Notes: generated from the sequence alone by a model not told the origin. DNA of 64,000 bases from Clostridium sp. OF09-36 (GCF_003481985.1 NZ_QUMD01000001.1:124001-188000), one strand, 5' to 3'; shown: positions 53,260 through 62,498, counted from the first letter of the stretch. Program-made: numbers and translations.

Positions 53260-55047
53260 ATGTATCGTTCACATGTATTGGTTTGCGGCGGAACAGGCTG
53301 TACCTCCTCCGGAAGCCAGCAGATTATGGAAACCTTAAAAGAAGAGATCAAAAAAGCCGGACTGGAAAAGGAAGTCTCCGTTGTCCAGACCGGATGCCAT
53401 GGTCTCTGCGCCCTGGGTCCGATCATGATCGTCTACCCGGACGCAAGCTTCTACTCTATGGTCAAGGTAGAAGATATTCCTGAGATCGTTCAGGAGCACT
53501 TATTAAAAGGACGTGTCGTTACCCGTCTTCTTTACCAGGAGACCGTTACCCCGGCCGGCGTCAAGGCTCTTATCGACACCAACTTCTACAAGAAGCAGCA
53601 CCGCATCGCACTTCGCAACTGCGGTATCATCAACCCGGAAGTCATTGAAGAGTACATCGGAACCGGCGGCTACGCTGCCCTCGGTAAGGTTCTCACCGAG
53701 ATGACTCCGGACGACGTCATCCAGTGCCTGTTAGATTCCGGCCTGCGCGGACGCGGCGGCGGCGGATTCCCGACCGGCCTCAAATGGAAGCTGGCAAAGC
53801 AGAACGATGCCGACCAGAAATACGTCTGCTGTAACGCCGACGAGGGTGACCCGGGCGCATTCATGGACCGCTCCGTCTTAGAGGGCGACCCGCACGCTGT
53901 CCTGGAGGCTATGGCGATTGCCGGTTATGCGATCGGCGCAAGCCAGGGCTACATCTACGTGCGTGCAGAGTACCCGATTGCCGTTGAGCGACTGAAAATT
54001 GCAATCAAACAAGCTCGCGAGATGGAGCTCTTAGGCAAAGATATCTTCGGCAGTGGCTTCGATTTCGACATTGACCTGCGTCTCGGTGCCGGAGCATTCG
54101 TCTGCGGCGAGGAAACCGCCCTCATGACCTCCATCGAAGGCAACCGCGGCGAGCCAAGACCGCGTCCTCCGTTCCCGGCACAGAAGGGCCTGTTCGGCAA
54201 ACCGACCATCTTAAATAACGTAGAAACCTTTGCAAACATCCCGCAGATCATCTTAAATGGTCCGGAATGGTTCGCTTCCATGGGTACCGAAAAATCCAAG
54301 GGCACCAAGGTCTTCGCCCTGGGCGGCAAAATCCACAACACCGGTCTGGTCGAGATTCCGATGGGTACCACCCTGCGCGAAGTCATCGAGGAGATCGGCG
54401 GCGGTATTCCGAACGGCAAGAAGTTCAAGGCGGCACAGACCGGCGGTCCGTCCGGCGGATGTATCCCGGCGAAGCATTTCGATATCCCGATTGACTACGA
54501 TAACCTCATTTCCATCGGTTCCATGATGGGCTCCGGCGGCCTCATCGTTATGGACGAGACCGACTGTATGGTAGACATCGCAAAATTCTTCCTGGAGTTC
54601 ACCGTTGAAGAATCCTGCGGCAAATGTACACCGTGCCGTATCGGCACCAAGCGCATGCTGGAGATCCTCACCAAGATCACCAAGGGCACCGCAACCATGG
54701 AAGACTTAGACAAGCTCGAAGAGCTCTGCTACTACGTCAAGGAAAACTCCGCCTGCGGTCTTGGCCAGACGGCTCCAAACCCGGTGCTTTCCACCCTCCG
54801 CTACTTCCGCGATGAGTACGAGGCACATATCAAAGAGAAACGCTGTCCTGCAGGCGTCTGCAAGGCCCTGCTCTCCTACCACATCGACGCAGACAAATGT
54901 AAGGGCTGTACCCTGTGTGCAAGAAACTGCCCGGTTGGCGCCATCATCGGCACAGTCAAGAATCCGCACATCATCGACACCGACAAGTGCGTCAAGTGCG
55001 GTGCCTGCATGGAGAAATGTAAGTTCGGCGCAATCTACAAACAGTAA
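53260..55047 (+). CDS. hydB: NADH-dependent [FeFe] hydrogenase subunit HydB (NuoF-like, with ferredoxin tail)
   Basis: 595 residues. Order: thioredoxin-like [2Fe-2S] domain (VCGGTGCTSSG, TGCHGLCALGP), NuoF flavin/NADH domain (GRGGGGFPTGLKW, CNADEGDPGAFMDR), SLBB region, 4Fe-4S site ESCGKCTPCRIGTKRM, then two ferredoxin clusters at the C-terminus (CKGCTLCARNCP, CVKCGACMEKC). It holds FMN and oxidises or reduces NAD(H). Fusion of extra ferredoxin clusters is typical of bifurcating HydB. AGGAGG upstream; hydA follows after 6 nt. Confidence 0.95.
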   Translation: MYRSHVLVCGGTGCTSSGSQQIMETLKEEIKKAGLEKEVSVVQTGCHGLCALGPIMIVYPDASFYSMVKVEDIPEIVQEHLLKGRVVTRLLYQETVTPAGVKALIDTNFYKKQHRIALRNCGIINPEVIEEYIGTGGYAALGKVLTEMTPDDVIQCLLDSGLRGRGGGGFPTGLKWKLAKQNDADQKYVCCNADEGDPGAFMDRSVLEGDPHAVLEAMAIAGYAIGASQGYIYVRAEYPIAVERLKIAIKQAREMELLGKDIFGSGFDFDIDLRLGAGAFVCGEETALMTSIEGNRGEPRPRPPFPAQKGLFGKPTILNNVETFANIPQIILNGPEWFASMGTEKSKGTKVFALGGKIHNTGLVEIPMGTTLREVIEEIGGGIPNGKKFKAAQTGGPSGGCIPAKHFDIPIDYDNLISIGSMMGSGGLIVMDETDCMVDIAKFFLEFTVEESCGKCTPCRIGTKRMLEILTKITKGTATMEDLDKLEELCYYVKENSACGLGQTAPNPVLSTLRYFRDEYEAHIKEKRCPAGVCKALLSYHIDADKCKGCTLCARNCPVGAIIGTVKNPHIIDTDKCVKCGACMEKCKFGAIYKQ

Positions 55048-55053
55048 TGGAGG

Positions 55054-56808
55054 ATGGATATGGAGAATATTACGATCAAAATTAACGGCATAGAAGTCAG
55101 TGCTCCAAAAGGCTCCACCATTCTGGAGGCAGCAAGACTGGCGCACATTGAAATTCCGACACTCTGCTTTTTAAAAGACATCAACGAGATCGGCGCATGC
55201 CGTATCTGCGTGGTAGAAGTAAAAGGCGCAAGAAGCCTGGTAGTTTCCTGCGTCTATCCGATCAATGAAGGCATGGAAGTATGGACCAATACCCCGAAAG
55301 TACTGGAATCCCGCAGAAAAACCCTGCAGCTTTTACTTTCCAACCACGACCGCAAGTGCTTATCCTGCGTCCGCAGCGGAAACTGCGAGCTGCAGCAGCT
55401 CTGTAAAGAACTCGGCGTGACCGACGAAGGCTATTACGATGGTGAGCGCACCCCGTCCATGATCGACGACAGTGCCGTTCACATGATCCGCGACAACAGC
55501 AAATGTATCCTGTGCCGCCGCTGCTCTGCAGTCTGCGAAAAGGTACAGGGCATTGGCGTCATCGGTGCCAACATGCGTGGCTTTGCTACCTTTATCGGCT
55601 CTGCTTTCGACATGGGCCTGGGCGAGACCTCCTGCGTCTCCTGTGGCCAGTGTATCGCAGTCTGCCCGACCGGTGCCCTGCAGGAAAAATCCCAGGTGGA
55701 CGAAGTTCTGGCAGCGATCGCAGATCCGAAGAAACATGTCATCGTGCAGACCGCCCCGGCTGTCCGCGCAGCTTTAGGCGAAGAATTCGGTTATCCGATC
55801 GGCACCAACGTACAGGGCAAGATGGCAGCTGCGCTGCGCCGCATCGGCTTTGACAAGGTATTCGACACCAACTTCAGCGCTGACTTAACTATCATGGAAG
55901 AAGCGCATGAATTCTTAGACCGCGTGCAGAACGGCGGCGTGCTTCCGCTCATCACCTCCTGCTCCCCGGGCTGGATCAAATACTGCGAACACTACTTCCC
56001 GGATATGACCGAGAACCTCTCCAGCTGCAAATCCCCACAGCAAATGTTCGGTGCCATCGCCAAATCCTACTACGCAGAAAAGATGGGACTGGATCCGAAG
56101 GACATCGTGTCTGTTTCCATCATGCCGTGTACCGCAAAGAAATTCGAGATTCAGCGGCCGGATGAAGCCGCAAACGGCGTCCCGGATGTTGACTACTCCC
56201 TGACCACCAGAGAGCTTGCCCGCATGATCCGCAAAGTCGGCCTGAAATTCAACACACTTCCAGACGAAGAATACGACGCACCGCTCGGTCTTGGAACCGG
56301 TGCTGCTGTCATCTTCGGCGCAACCGGCGGTGTTATGGAGGCTGCACTGCGTACTGCAGTCGAGACCCTCACCGGCGAAGAATTAAAGAATCTGGACTTC
56401 ACCGATGTCCGCGGCATGGAAGGCATCAAGGAAGCTACCTACCCGGTAGCCGGACTGGAAGTCAAAGTTGCCATCGCCTCCGGCCTCGGCAACGCAAAGA
56501 AGCTGCTTGAGAAAGTCAAATCCGGCGAAGCAACTTACCACTTCATCGAGATCATGGGCTGCCCGGGCGGATGCATCAACGGCGGCGGCCAGCCGCAGCA
56601 GCCGGGCTATGTACGCAACACCGTCGATATCCGCGGCCTGCGTGCGAAAGTCCTCTACGACTCCGACAAAAACAACCCGATCCGCAAATCCCACGAGAAT
56701 CCGGCCATCAAGGAGCTGTACGCAACGTTCCTCGGCGAACCAGGAAGCCAGAAGGCACATCACCTGCTGCACACTACATACATCAAACGCAAAGTAAACG
56801 AAATCTAA
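55054..56808 (+). CDS. hydA: NADH-dependent [FeFe] hydrogenase catalytic subunit HydA
   Basis: 584 residues. Order: plant-type [2Fe-2S] domain (CRICVVEVKGARS), His-ligated 4Fe-4S region (LSNHDRKCLSCVRSGNCELQ), two 4Fe-4S ferredoxin clusters (CILCRRCSAVCE, CVSCGQCIAVCP), then the H-domain. Motifs: L1 TSCSPGW, L2 MPCTAKK, L3 EIMGCPGGCINGGGQP. L1 has Ser where many enzymes have a second Cys. With HydB and HydC it should couple H2 to NADH and ferredoxin. The Shine-Dalgarno GGAGGA lies at the end of hydB. Confidence 0.95.
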   Translation: MDMENITIKINGIEVSAPKGSTILEAARLAHIEIPTLCFLKDINEIGACRICVVEVKGARSLVVSCVYPINEGMEVWTNTPKVLESRRKTLQLLLSNHDRKCLSCVRSGNCELQQLCKELGVTDEGYYDGERTPSMIDDSAVHMIRDNSKCILCRRCSAVCEKVQGIGVIGANMRGFATFIGSAFDMGLGETSCVSCGQCIAVCPTGALQEKSQVDEVLAAIADPKKHVIVQTAPAVRAALGEEFGYPIGTNVQGKMAAALRRIGFDKVFDTNFSADLTIMEEAHEFLDRVQNGGVLPLITSCSPGWIKYCEHYFPDMTENLSSCKSPQQMFGAIAKSYYAEKMGLDPKDIVSVSIMPCTAKKFEIQRPDEAANGVPDVDYSLTTRELARMIRKVGLKFNTLPDEEYDAPLGLGTGAAVIFGATGGVMEAALRTAVETLTGEELKNLDFTDVRGMEGIKEATYPVAGLEVKVAIASGLGNAKKLLEKVKSGEATYHFIEIMGCPGGCINGGGQPQQPGYVRNTVDIRGLRAKVLYDSDKNNPIRKSHENPAIKELYATFLGEPGSQKAHHLLHTTYIKRKVNEI

Positions 56809-56911
56809 ACAATATCGCACAGTAAACACAAATGGGCCGGAAGGTTCCGTCCCCACCGAATGGCGGGGACGAAACCTTTCGGCCCTCGTTCGTTACTGTG
56901 TGATATTGTTT
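56807..56911. terminator. Very long inverted repeat between convergent hydrogenase genes
   Basis: An outer arm AAACAATATCGCACAGTAA (56807-56825) pairs with TTACTGTGTGATATTGTTT (56893-56911). An inner stem starts GGGCCG (56834) and ends CGGCCC (56885). It covers the gap between hydA and the group B hydrogenase gene and must end both transcripts, although T-runs are weak. Confidence 0.65.
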
Positions 56912-56913
56912 AC

Positions 56914-58370
56914 TTAGTGTCTGTGCATTGCCACCTGGTCTACGCCCAGATTCTTCAAGTTTGCATGCACTTCGCGGTCATCTGCCTGACCGATGAGAAG
57001 GTCTCTTGCCTTCTTTGCCTCCAGCTCGGTCTTATGCTTGCTCGGACCGCCTACACAGCCGCCTACACAGGCCATACCCTCTACAAAATCTGCCGGAAGC
57101 TTGCCGACTTTCATGAGAAGCAGGGCTTTCTTACACTCTGCAGCGCCGTTGCACTTCATTACATTCGGGGTGATATCCTCGTTCATTTCCTTGAAGCACT
57201 CTACCACCGCCGCGGTTACGCCGCCTGCGTTGCCGAAACGCTTGCCGAATACAGAACCTTCCTGATAGGTGTTTTCCTCCGGCTCAAGTTCTACGCCTTT
57301 CGCGCGCATCATGGCACGGATCTCACCAAAGGTCATGGCATAATCCGCGTTGTCCTTGATGTTTAAGTCCAGAGTCTCGCTTTTCTTTGCAATACACGGT
57401 CCGATGAATACGGTAACGGTCTCCGGGTCCTTCTCTTTCAGCATTCTGGAGATCGCGCACATCGGGGATACGGTGGTGGACATGTTATCTAACAGCTGCG
57501 GGAAGTGCTGCTTGATCATGTTTACGAAGGCCGGGCAGCAGGAGGTGGTCATCTTCTTACCCTCTTTGTAAGCCTCCGCCCACTCAGCTGCTTCTGCTGC
57601 AGCGGTCATATCGCCGCCTAAGGCAACCTCTACCATATCTGCGAAGCCAACCTTCTTTAACGCGGTCTTCCAGCTTGCCATGGTAATGTCAGCTCCAAAC
57701 TGGCCCTCCGTTGCCGGTGCCACCATGCTACTACCTTCTTGCCTGCATTGATCATGTTGATGACATCTACCATAAAGGTTTTGGAGCCGACTGCACCGAA
57801 CGGACAGCTGTGGATGCAGGCGCCGCATTGGATGCACTTATTTTCATCAATCTCGCATACGCCATACTCGTCGTAGGTAATCGCGTCTACCGGGCAGGCC
57901 TTCTTGCACGGGCGCTCCAGATGTGCGATCGCGTTGTACGGGCAGGCATTTGCGCACTTGCCGCATTCCTTACACTTGTTCGGATCAATGTGGGCGCGGG
58001 TATCCCCCATGCTGATAGCTCCGAAATTACAGGAATTCTGGCAGGCCTTTCCCATACATTTTCTGCAGTTATCGGTTACCGTGTAAGATGCGATCGGACA
58101 CTCCTCACAGGCTGCCCCAATGACCTGGACCACGTTTCTGGAATCTTTACCACTGGTCGGGCATTTGCCCTCTGCCAGGCGGACACGCTGACGGATAATC
58201 TCGCGCTCCTTATAAATGCAGCAGCGGAACTGTGCCTGCGGTCCCGGGATGATGGTGTACGGAACCTGATCCTTGTGTTCCTCATCCAGCTCGCCAGCCC
58301 ATGCCAGCTTTGCTACCTCATACAGTACGTCGTGTTTGATGCGTAAGATTGTTGCGTCATTTGTTACCAT
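56914..58370 (-). CDS. Group B-type monomeric [FeFe] hydrogenase (frameshifted)
   Basis: About 485 residues after one correction. Two or three N-terminal 4Fe-4S ferredoxin motifs (CRKCMGKACQNSC, CKECGKCANACP, CIQCGACIHSCP), then an H-domain: L1 MTTSCCPAF, L2 GPCIAKK, L3 EGMACVGGCVGGPSKH. All four H-cluster Cys and the neighbouring proton-relay Cys are present. Near 57726-57728 the frame breaks after INAGKKVV; one added base gives AMVAPATEGQFG. It is probably ferredoxin-dependent. It ends against hydA with a long palindrome between. Confidence 0.88.
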
Positions 58371-58442
58371 AGTTTTCTTTTCCTCCTCATTTCCGGATGT
58401 CCGCCTTTCGGACCCTTCCTCAACTCTCTATTTTCATATCAT

Positions 58443-59624
58443 TTAATAATAAGTTACAGTTACCTGTTTTCCCATATCTTCCACAACCGTCTTCAGCTGC
58501 TCTACCAGATTCTGACGGATGCCTAAATCGAACGGCAATCCCGGATTCTGGTAAGCACTGTTGATGGCTTTTCCGACATACAGATGCAGCTCCGTACAGT
58601 CCTCGATCAGCATCTTGGCTACCATGGACGCGCCGTTTGGCTTGTCCAGTTCCAGGAAGAACTGCTCGGATACCGTCTCATTCTTGACATATCTTCTTAA
58701 CAGCTGTACCACACGGTTCAGCGTCAGAACACCTTCCGTCACCAGTTCGATGCCATCCATATACGCGATCGGCGGAATGTCGGGATCTACGTATTCCATG
58801 GACACATCCAGACGTTTCTTTAAAACCCTGGAGACAATGGTGGCGCTGGTTCCGCCGCAGACGATCCGCCTGGTGGAATCGTCACCGGACATAAAGCTCT
58901 TCACCATCTCTTCATCCATGGAAGGATCCTGGGCCGGTCCAGTCATCAGATGTACCGGCTTCGCGTTGATGATGCGCATGCACGCCACCGTGGTGTCATC
59001 ACCCGGCCGGTACTGGTAAAGCTCATCGCACGCCTGGCAGATGGATGCCGCCAGACGCATGGCCGATATTGTCAGCGCGTACTGTTTTACTGCATATTTG
59101 GCAATATCTTCCCAAAGCCAGCCGAAGTTTAAAAGCTGGCCCACACCTGCATGGACGGTTCCATCGCTCATGAGGATCAGCGCATCTCCGCGCTGGACCT
59201 TAAAACGGAATTCATTAATCTTTTTGCCCTGGACTTCCCGGATATTCTGCGGGATCGGCACCAGCTGGCCATTCCGGATAAAGATGCAGCTCGGATTGTC
59301 AAACTCGACCAGATACGCATCTCCGCTGTGAAAGACCTGCAAAATGCTGAATGTGGAATATGCGACCTGCCGCACCTTACAGATGGGCAGCGTCTCCACG
59401 ATCGTCTCCACGCACTCTTCCAGGGTTGCCCCGTTTAAAAACATGGTTCCCAGGATCTTGGAGGTCAGCGTGGCAAGGATATTCGCCTTTACGCCGCTTC
59501 CCATGCCGTCTGCCAGGATCATGATGTTAGAATCGTCTGTTTTTAACAGCTCGACCTTGTCCCCGCAGAGGACCTCCGAAAACTTATTCAGGCTTTTATA
59601 AGCAACATCTACGGTAATTGCCAT
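58443..59624 (-). CDS. SpoIIE/PP2C-type protein phosphatase
   Basis: 393 residues from the ATG at 59624, whose ribosome site GGAGG lies in the last codons of the upstream sensory gene (stop at 59626-59628). PP2C motifs: MILADGMGSGVKANILAT, ALILMSDGTVHAGVG, YRPGDDTTVACM. The region after ~250 is an extra domain (VCGGTSATIVSRVLKK). It should dephosphorylate a Ser/Thr-phosphoprotein, perhaps an anti-anti-sigma factor. Coupling to the H-domain PAS gene follows the known phosphatase-linked sensory hydrogenase arrangement. Confidence 0.88.
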   Translation of the reverse strand: MAITVDVAYKSLNKFSEVLCGDKVELLKTDDSNIMILADGMGSGVKANILATLTSKILGTMFLNGATLEECVETIVETLPICKVRQVAYSTFSILQVFHSGDAYLVEFDNPSCIFIRNGQLVPIPQNIREVQGKKINEFRFKVQRGDALILMSDGTVHAGVGQLLNFGWLWEDIAKYAVKQYALTISAMRLAASICQACDELYQYRPGDDTTVACMRIINAKPVHLMTGPAQDPSMDEEMVKSFMSGDDSTRRIVCGGTSATIVSRVLKKRLDVSMEYVDPDIPPIAYMDGIELVTEGVLTLNRVVQLLRRYVKNETVSEQFFLELDKPNGASMVAKMLIEDCTELHLYVGKAINSAYQNPGLPFDLGIRQNLVEQLKTVVEDMGKQVTVTYY

Positions 59625-59625
59625 T

Positions 59626-61359
59626 CTACTTACCTCCGTTGTCGCTTCCATCCTCCAGAAGGGATCTGCAAAGCTTCGTCAGCGTCGTCTTGGTCTCTGC
59701 CGTTGTCTCGCCGAGAAGGCCCGCGATCTCCTGGGCTACCATCATCTGCTTGTGGATGACCTTCTGCGCCAGGTCGATGGTGTCTAGCTTGCGCTCATAC
59801 TCCAGTCTGGCCTGCTCTTCCTCTTTCGTAATATCGATAAAGGTAGCAAGCACCACATTCTGCTCCGGTATGTATACAATATTCTGAAGCGTATCCAGCT
59901 TAAACTCTGGATAATGCACCTTTTTGCCGTGGATATTCTGGTGCGTATCGAACACCCACTGGAAATCCGACGGATCGATGAACTCGTAAAGGTACATCTG
60001 CAGTGCTTCCGCACGGGTCTTTCCAAAATATTTTTCGCCCACAGCAGAATACTCCAGAAGCTTCATATCTGCATCGACGATCAGGACCACATTCGGGGAT
60101 GTCTCCATGACCAGATTCGCAAAGGACTTAGACTTCTCGTACATGAACGGGATGCACATGTCAAGCTCTGCCTTCTTCTGGTACACTGCAATGGCCTTTT
60201 CGCGGCAGGTCGGATACCCGCAGGCACCGCAGTTTAACTCATCGTCCGGACGCACCTTGCCAGTCTTTGCAAGAATATCGCGGATTTCTTCTTCGGAAGG
60301 AACCGGATCCTTTGGCGTGCGGTCCAGAAATACCTTGTGCAGGGATACTTCTTCCAGCAGCGGCTTTGTTTCCGCTTCCGGTACCGGGTCACGGGAAATC
60401 CGATCTTCCATGTCGAGCTTCACCTTAAACCGTGAGATCGACTTATCATTTACAGTCGGCCCCTTGATGCAGCCCCCTGAGCACATGTTCATCTCAATGA
60501 AGCAGCCGGTGATCTCGCCGCGGACCATACTCTGGCACAGATCGATACAGTTGCTCTCCCCATGCACATAAAACTTGCGGTATTTGTCCTGCTTTTCCTC
60601 TGTGACCATAACCGAATTGATCACTCCACTGGTCACCGGATAGAGCCGGTTTACCCGCGGGTCCAGCCGCTCAAACGGCGTGTCCTCACAGTCTTCAATG
60701 ACAATGTCTTCCTCATTCAGCCAGCGGCTGATGTCGTTGAAATTTAAAACGGCATCGACGCAGTCCGCATGGCGCGGATCTAACGCTTCCTGCTTTTTGG
60801 CAATGCAGGGACCTAAAAACACCACTTTCGTGTCGCTTCCCAGTTCCTGTTTGATCATGCGGCCATGCGCGATCATGGGAGAAACCACCGGGGCCAGATA
60901 CGGAATCAGCTGCGGGTAATATTTCTCGATCAGCGCATTCACGCTTGGGCAGCAGGTACTGATGATATTTTCCATCGTCCCCTCAGAAAGCAGCCTTGCG
61001 TACTCCGCTGTCACCAGCGCAGCGCCCTCTGCGGTCTCACGCACATCGGTAAAGCCTAAACGCATGAGCGCGCAGCGCACCTGACCGATAGTATGGTATT
61101 TCAAAAGGCCCATGTAAGATGGCGCAATGGAAACAACGACCTTCTCCCCCGCCTCGATCATATCTTTTACCCTTCCAAGATCACTGACCAGTGTCTTGGC
61201 AGACTGGGGGCAGATCTGCAGGCAGCGCCCGCATAAAATACAGTTGTCCGGCATGATCTCCGCACGGCCGTCCTTTACCATGATGGCTTTGACTTCGCAG
61301 TTTCGCACACACTTGTAACAGTGACGGCATTTTGTAGCTTTAAAGTCAATGATCGCCAT
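59626..61359 (-). CDS. Sensory [FeFe]-hydrogenase-domain protein with PAS (HydS type)
   Basis: 577 residues. Order: two 4Fe-4S motifs (CRHCYKCVRNCE, CILCGRCLQICP), an H-domain with L1 STCCPSV, L2 GPCIAKK, L3 MNMCSGGCIKG, a C-terminal cluster CGACGYPTC, then a PAS domain (~430-530, VLIVDADMKLLEYSAVGEKYF) and a coiled coil to the end. It probably senses H2 or redox state and passes the signal to the phosphatase directly downstream. The four H-cluster Cys and the second L1 Cys are all present. Confidence 0.9.
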   Translation of the reverse strand: MAIIDFKATKCRHCYKCVRNCEVKAIMVKDGRAEIMPDNCILCGRCLQICPQSAKTLVSDLGRVKDMIEAGEKVVVSIAPSYMGLLKYHTIGQVRCALMRLGFTDVRETAEGAALVTAEYARLLSEGTMENIISTCCPSVNALIEKYYPQLIPYLAPVVSPMIAHGRMIKQELGSDTKVVFLGPCIAKKQEALDPRHADCVDAVLNFNDISRWLNEEDIVIEDCEDTPFERLDPRVNRLYPVTSGVINSVMVTEEKQDKYRKFYVHGESNCIDLCQSMVRGEITGCFIEMNMCSGGCIKGPTVNDKSISRFKVKLDMEDRISRDPVPEAETKPLLEEVSLHKVFLDRTPKDPVPSEEEIRDILAKTGKVRPDDELNCGACGYPTCREKAIAVYQKKAELDMCIPFMYEKSKSFANLVMETSPNVVLIVDADMKLLEYSAVGEKYFGKTRAEALQMYLYEFIDPSDFQWVFDTHQNIHGKKVHYPEFKLDTLQNIVYIPEQNVVLATFIDITKEEEQARLEYERKLDTIDLAQKVIHKQMMVAQEIAGLLGETTAETKTTLTKLCRSLLEDGSDNGGK

Positions 61360-61361
61360 GC

Positions 61362-61601
61362 TTACAGCCTCCCTAAAATTTCCTTTGCAAAGAAGTCATC
61401 GGTTGTTTCCGGCTTTAAGGAGAATAATTCCCCGTCTACCGTCACGCAGACACCATTTACACAGTTTCCGCTGCAGAATGCTCCGTTTAAATCTACCTTA
61501 TCCGAAACACCATGCTCTTTTACCAGTTCCTGAAGACGCTGGATGATCTCTCTGGATCCCTTTAAGTGACATGCACTTCCAATACAGATCGTAACTCTCA
61601 T
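61362..61601 (-). CDS. Small thioredoxin-like [2Fe-2S] protein
   Basis: 79 residues. CIGSACHLKG (two Cys) and FCSGNCVNG (two Cys) give a complete four-Cys [2Fe-2S] site, as in the stand-alone NuoE-like domain. It starts the HydS-phosphatase operon and is 2 nt before the HydS gene, so it probably exchanges electrons with it. GGAGG lies 9 nt upstream. Confidence 0.85.
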   Translation of the reverse strand: MRVTICIGSACHLKGSREIIQRLQELVKEHGVSDKVDLNGAFCSGNCVNGVCVTVDGELFSLKPETTDDFFAKEILGRL

Positions 61602-61709
61602 AACTCAATCCTCCAAACTTGTTCGTACTGACCCATTGATTCTGGTTCACAAATCCATTAAAACATATGACTTACACGAATGCGCATAACACTCCTGTTT
61701 TCTGTGCAT

Positions 61710-61737
61710 ACTATAGGTTTATTTTCTCATATTGACA
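61710..61737 (-). promoter_or_regulatory. Possible promoter of the HydS operon
   Basis: On the minus strand: TGTCAA (61732-61737), 16-bp spacer, TATAGT (61710-61715), about 110 nt before the [2Fe-2S] gene. The rest of 61602-61910 holds nothing else recognisable. Confidence 0.4.
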
Positions 61738-61910
61738 CATTTTTATCAATTAGCAAATTGCATAAAACGGGAAAAATACGTGTTTTTTCTTTCATACACG
61801 GCATGGATTTCCCTTTTTCTTTTTTCCCCTGCCCGTTTCACACTTTTCAGCAGCAAAAAACCGCTTCCAAAAAAAGATAAAATTTTTTTCAAATTTTTTC
61901 AAAAAAGTGC

Positions 61911-61939
61911 TTGCATTATTTTTCAAAAGGTGCTATATT
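61911..61939 (+). promoter_or_regulatory. Promoter of the tRNA-Pro/tRNA-Glu pair
   Basis: TTGCAT (61911-61916), 17-bp spacer, TATATT (61934-61939) with TGC before the -10. The tRNA starts 14 nt later. Confidence 0.7.
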
Positions 61940-61952
61940 ATTGGAGTCGCTT

Positions 61953-62026
61953 CGAGGCGTGGCTCAGTTTGGTAGAGCGCTGCGTTCGGGACGCAGAGGT
62001 CGCAAGTTCGAATCTTGTCGCCTCGA
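61953..62026 (+). tRNA. tRNA-Pro (anticodon CGG)
   Basis: 74 nt. Acceptor stem CGAGGCG/CGCCTCG, anticodon stem CTGCG/CGCAG with loop TTCGGGA (anticodon CGG reads CCG), T-loop GTTCGAATC, discriminator A. CCA is not encoded. Confidence 0.93.
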
Positions 62027-62030
62027 TTCT

Positions 62031-62102
62031 GGCCTCATGGTCAAGCGGTTAAGACGACGCCCTCTCACGGCGTAAACTCGGGTTCGATTCCCGATGAGGT
62101 CA
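62031..62102 (+). tRNA. tRNA-Glu (anticodon CTC)
   Basis: 72 nt. Acceptor stem GGCCTCA/TGAGGTC, anticodon stem ACGCC/GGCGT with loop CTCTCAC (anticodon CTC reads GAG), T-loop GTTCGATTC, discriminator A. It follows tRNA-Pro after 4 nt, so they are probably co-transcribed. Confidence 0.93.
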
Positions 62103-62126
62103 TAGAATCAAGAATCAAAGCGAGAA

Positions 62127-62156
62127 AACACCAGAGCAAATGCTCTGGTGTTTTTT
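62127..62156 (+). terminator. Terminator of the tRNA pair
   Basis: AACACCAGAGCA pairs perfectly with TGCTCTGGTGTT, followed by TTTT. Confidence 0.85.
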
Positions 62157-62261
62157 GTTTACTGCTCTCACTTCAAAACAAATATTCTCATACACTTCAT
62201 GTATACAGCAATAAAATTTTTTCACTGAAACTTCCACTTGTGAAGATTATGAAGAGCACAC

Positions 62262-62312
62262 AAAAAAGACGAGAAAACCTTCCATATAGGTAAAAGTTTT
62301 CTCGTCTTTTTT
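62262..62312 (-). terminator. Terminator of tRNA-Gln
   Basis: AAAAAAGACGAGAAAAC (62262-62278) pairs with GTTTTCTCGTCTTTTTT (62296-62312). On the minus strand it follows the tRNA-Gln gene by 5 nt. Confidence 0.8.
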
Positions 62313-62316
62313 GTAG

Positions 62317-62388
62317 CTGGGCCAGCGGGATTCGAACCCTCGAGTGCAGGAGTCAAAGTCCTGTGCCTTACCGCTTGGCGATGGCCCA
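62317..62388 (-). tRNA. tRNA-Gln (anticodon TTG)
   Basis: 72 nt. Acceptor TGGGCCA/TGGCCCA, anticodon stem CAGGA/TCCTG with loop CTTTGAC (anticodon TTG reads CAA), T-loop GTTCGAATC, discriminator G. A tRNA with an initial T in the acceptor stem is usual for Gln. Confidence 0.92.
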
Positions 62389-62498
62389 ATGATTTATACG
62401 AATATAAACGCCTGTCTATTATATCTGATTCCAGTCAAAAAAGCAATAGCTTTGCATTCCAAATTCGGAAAATCCCCCTCCCGAAACCTTCGATTCAG

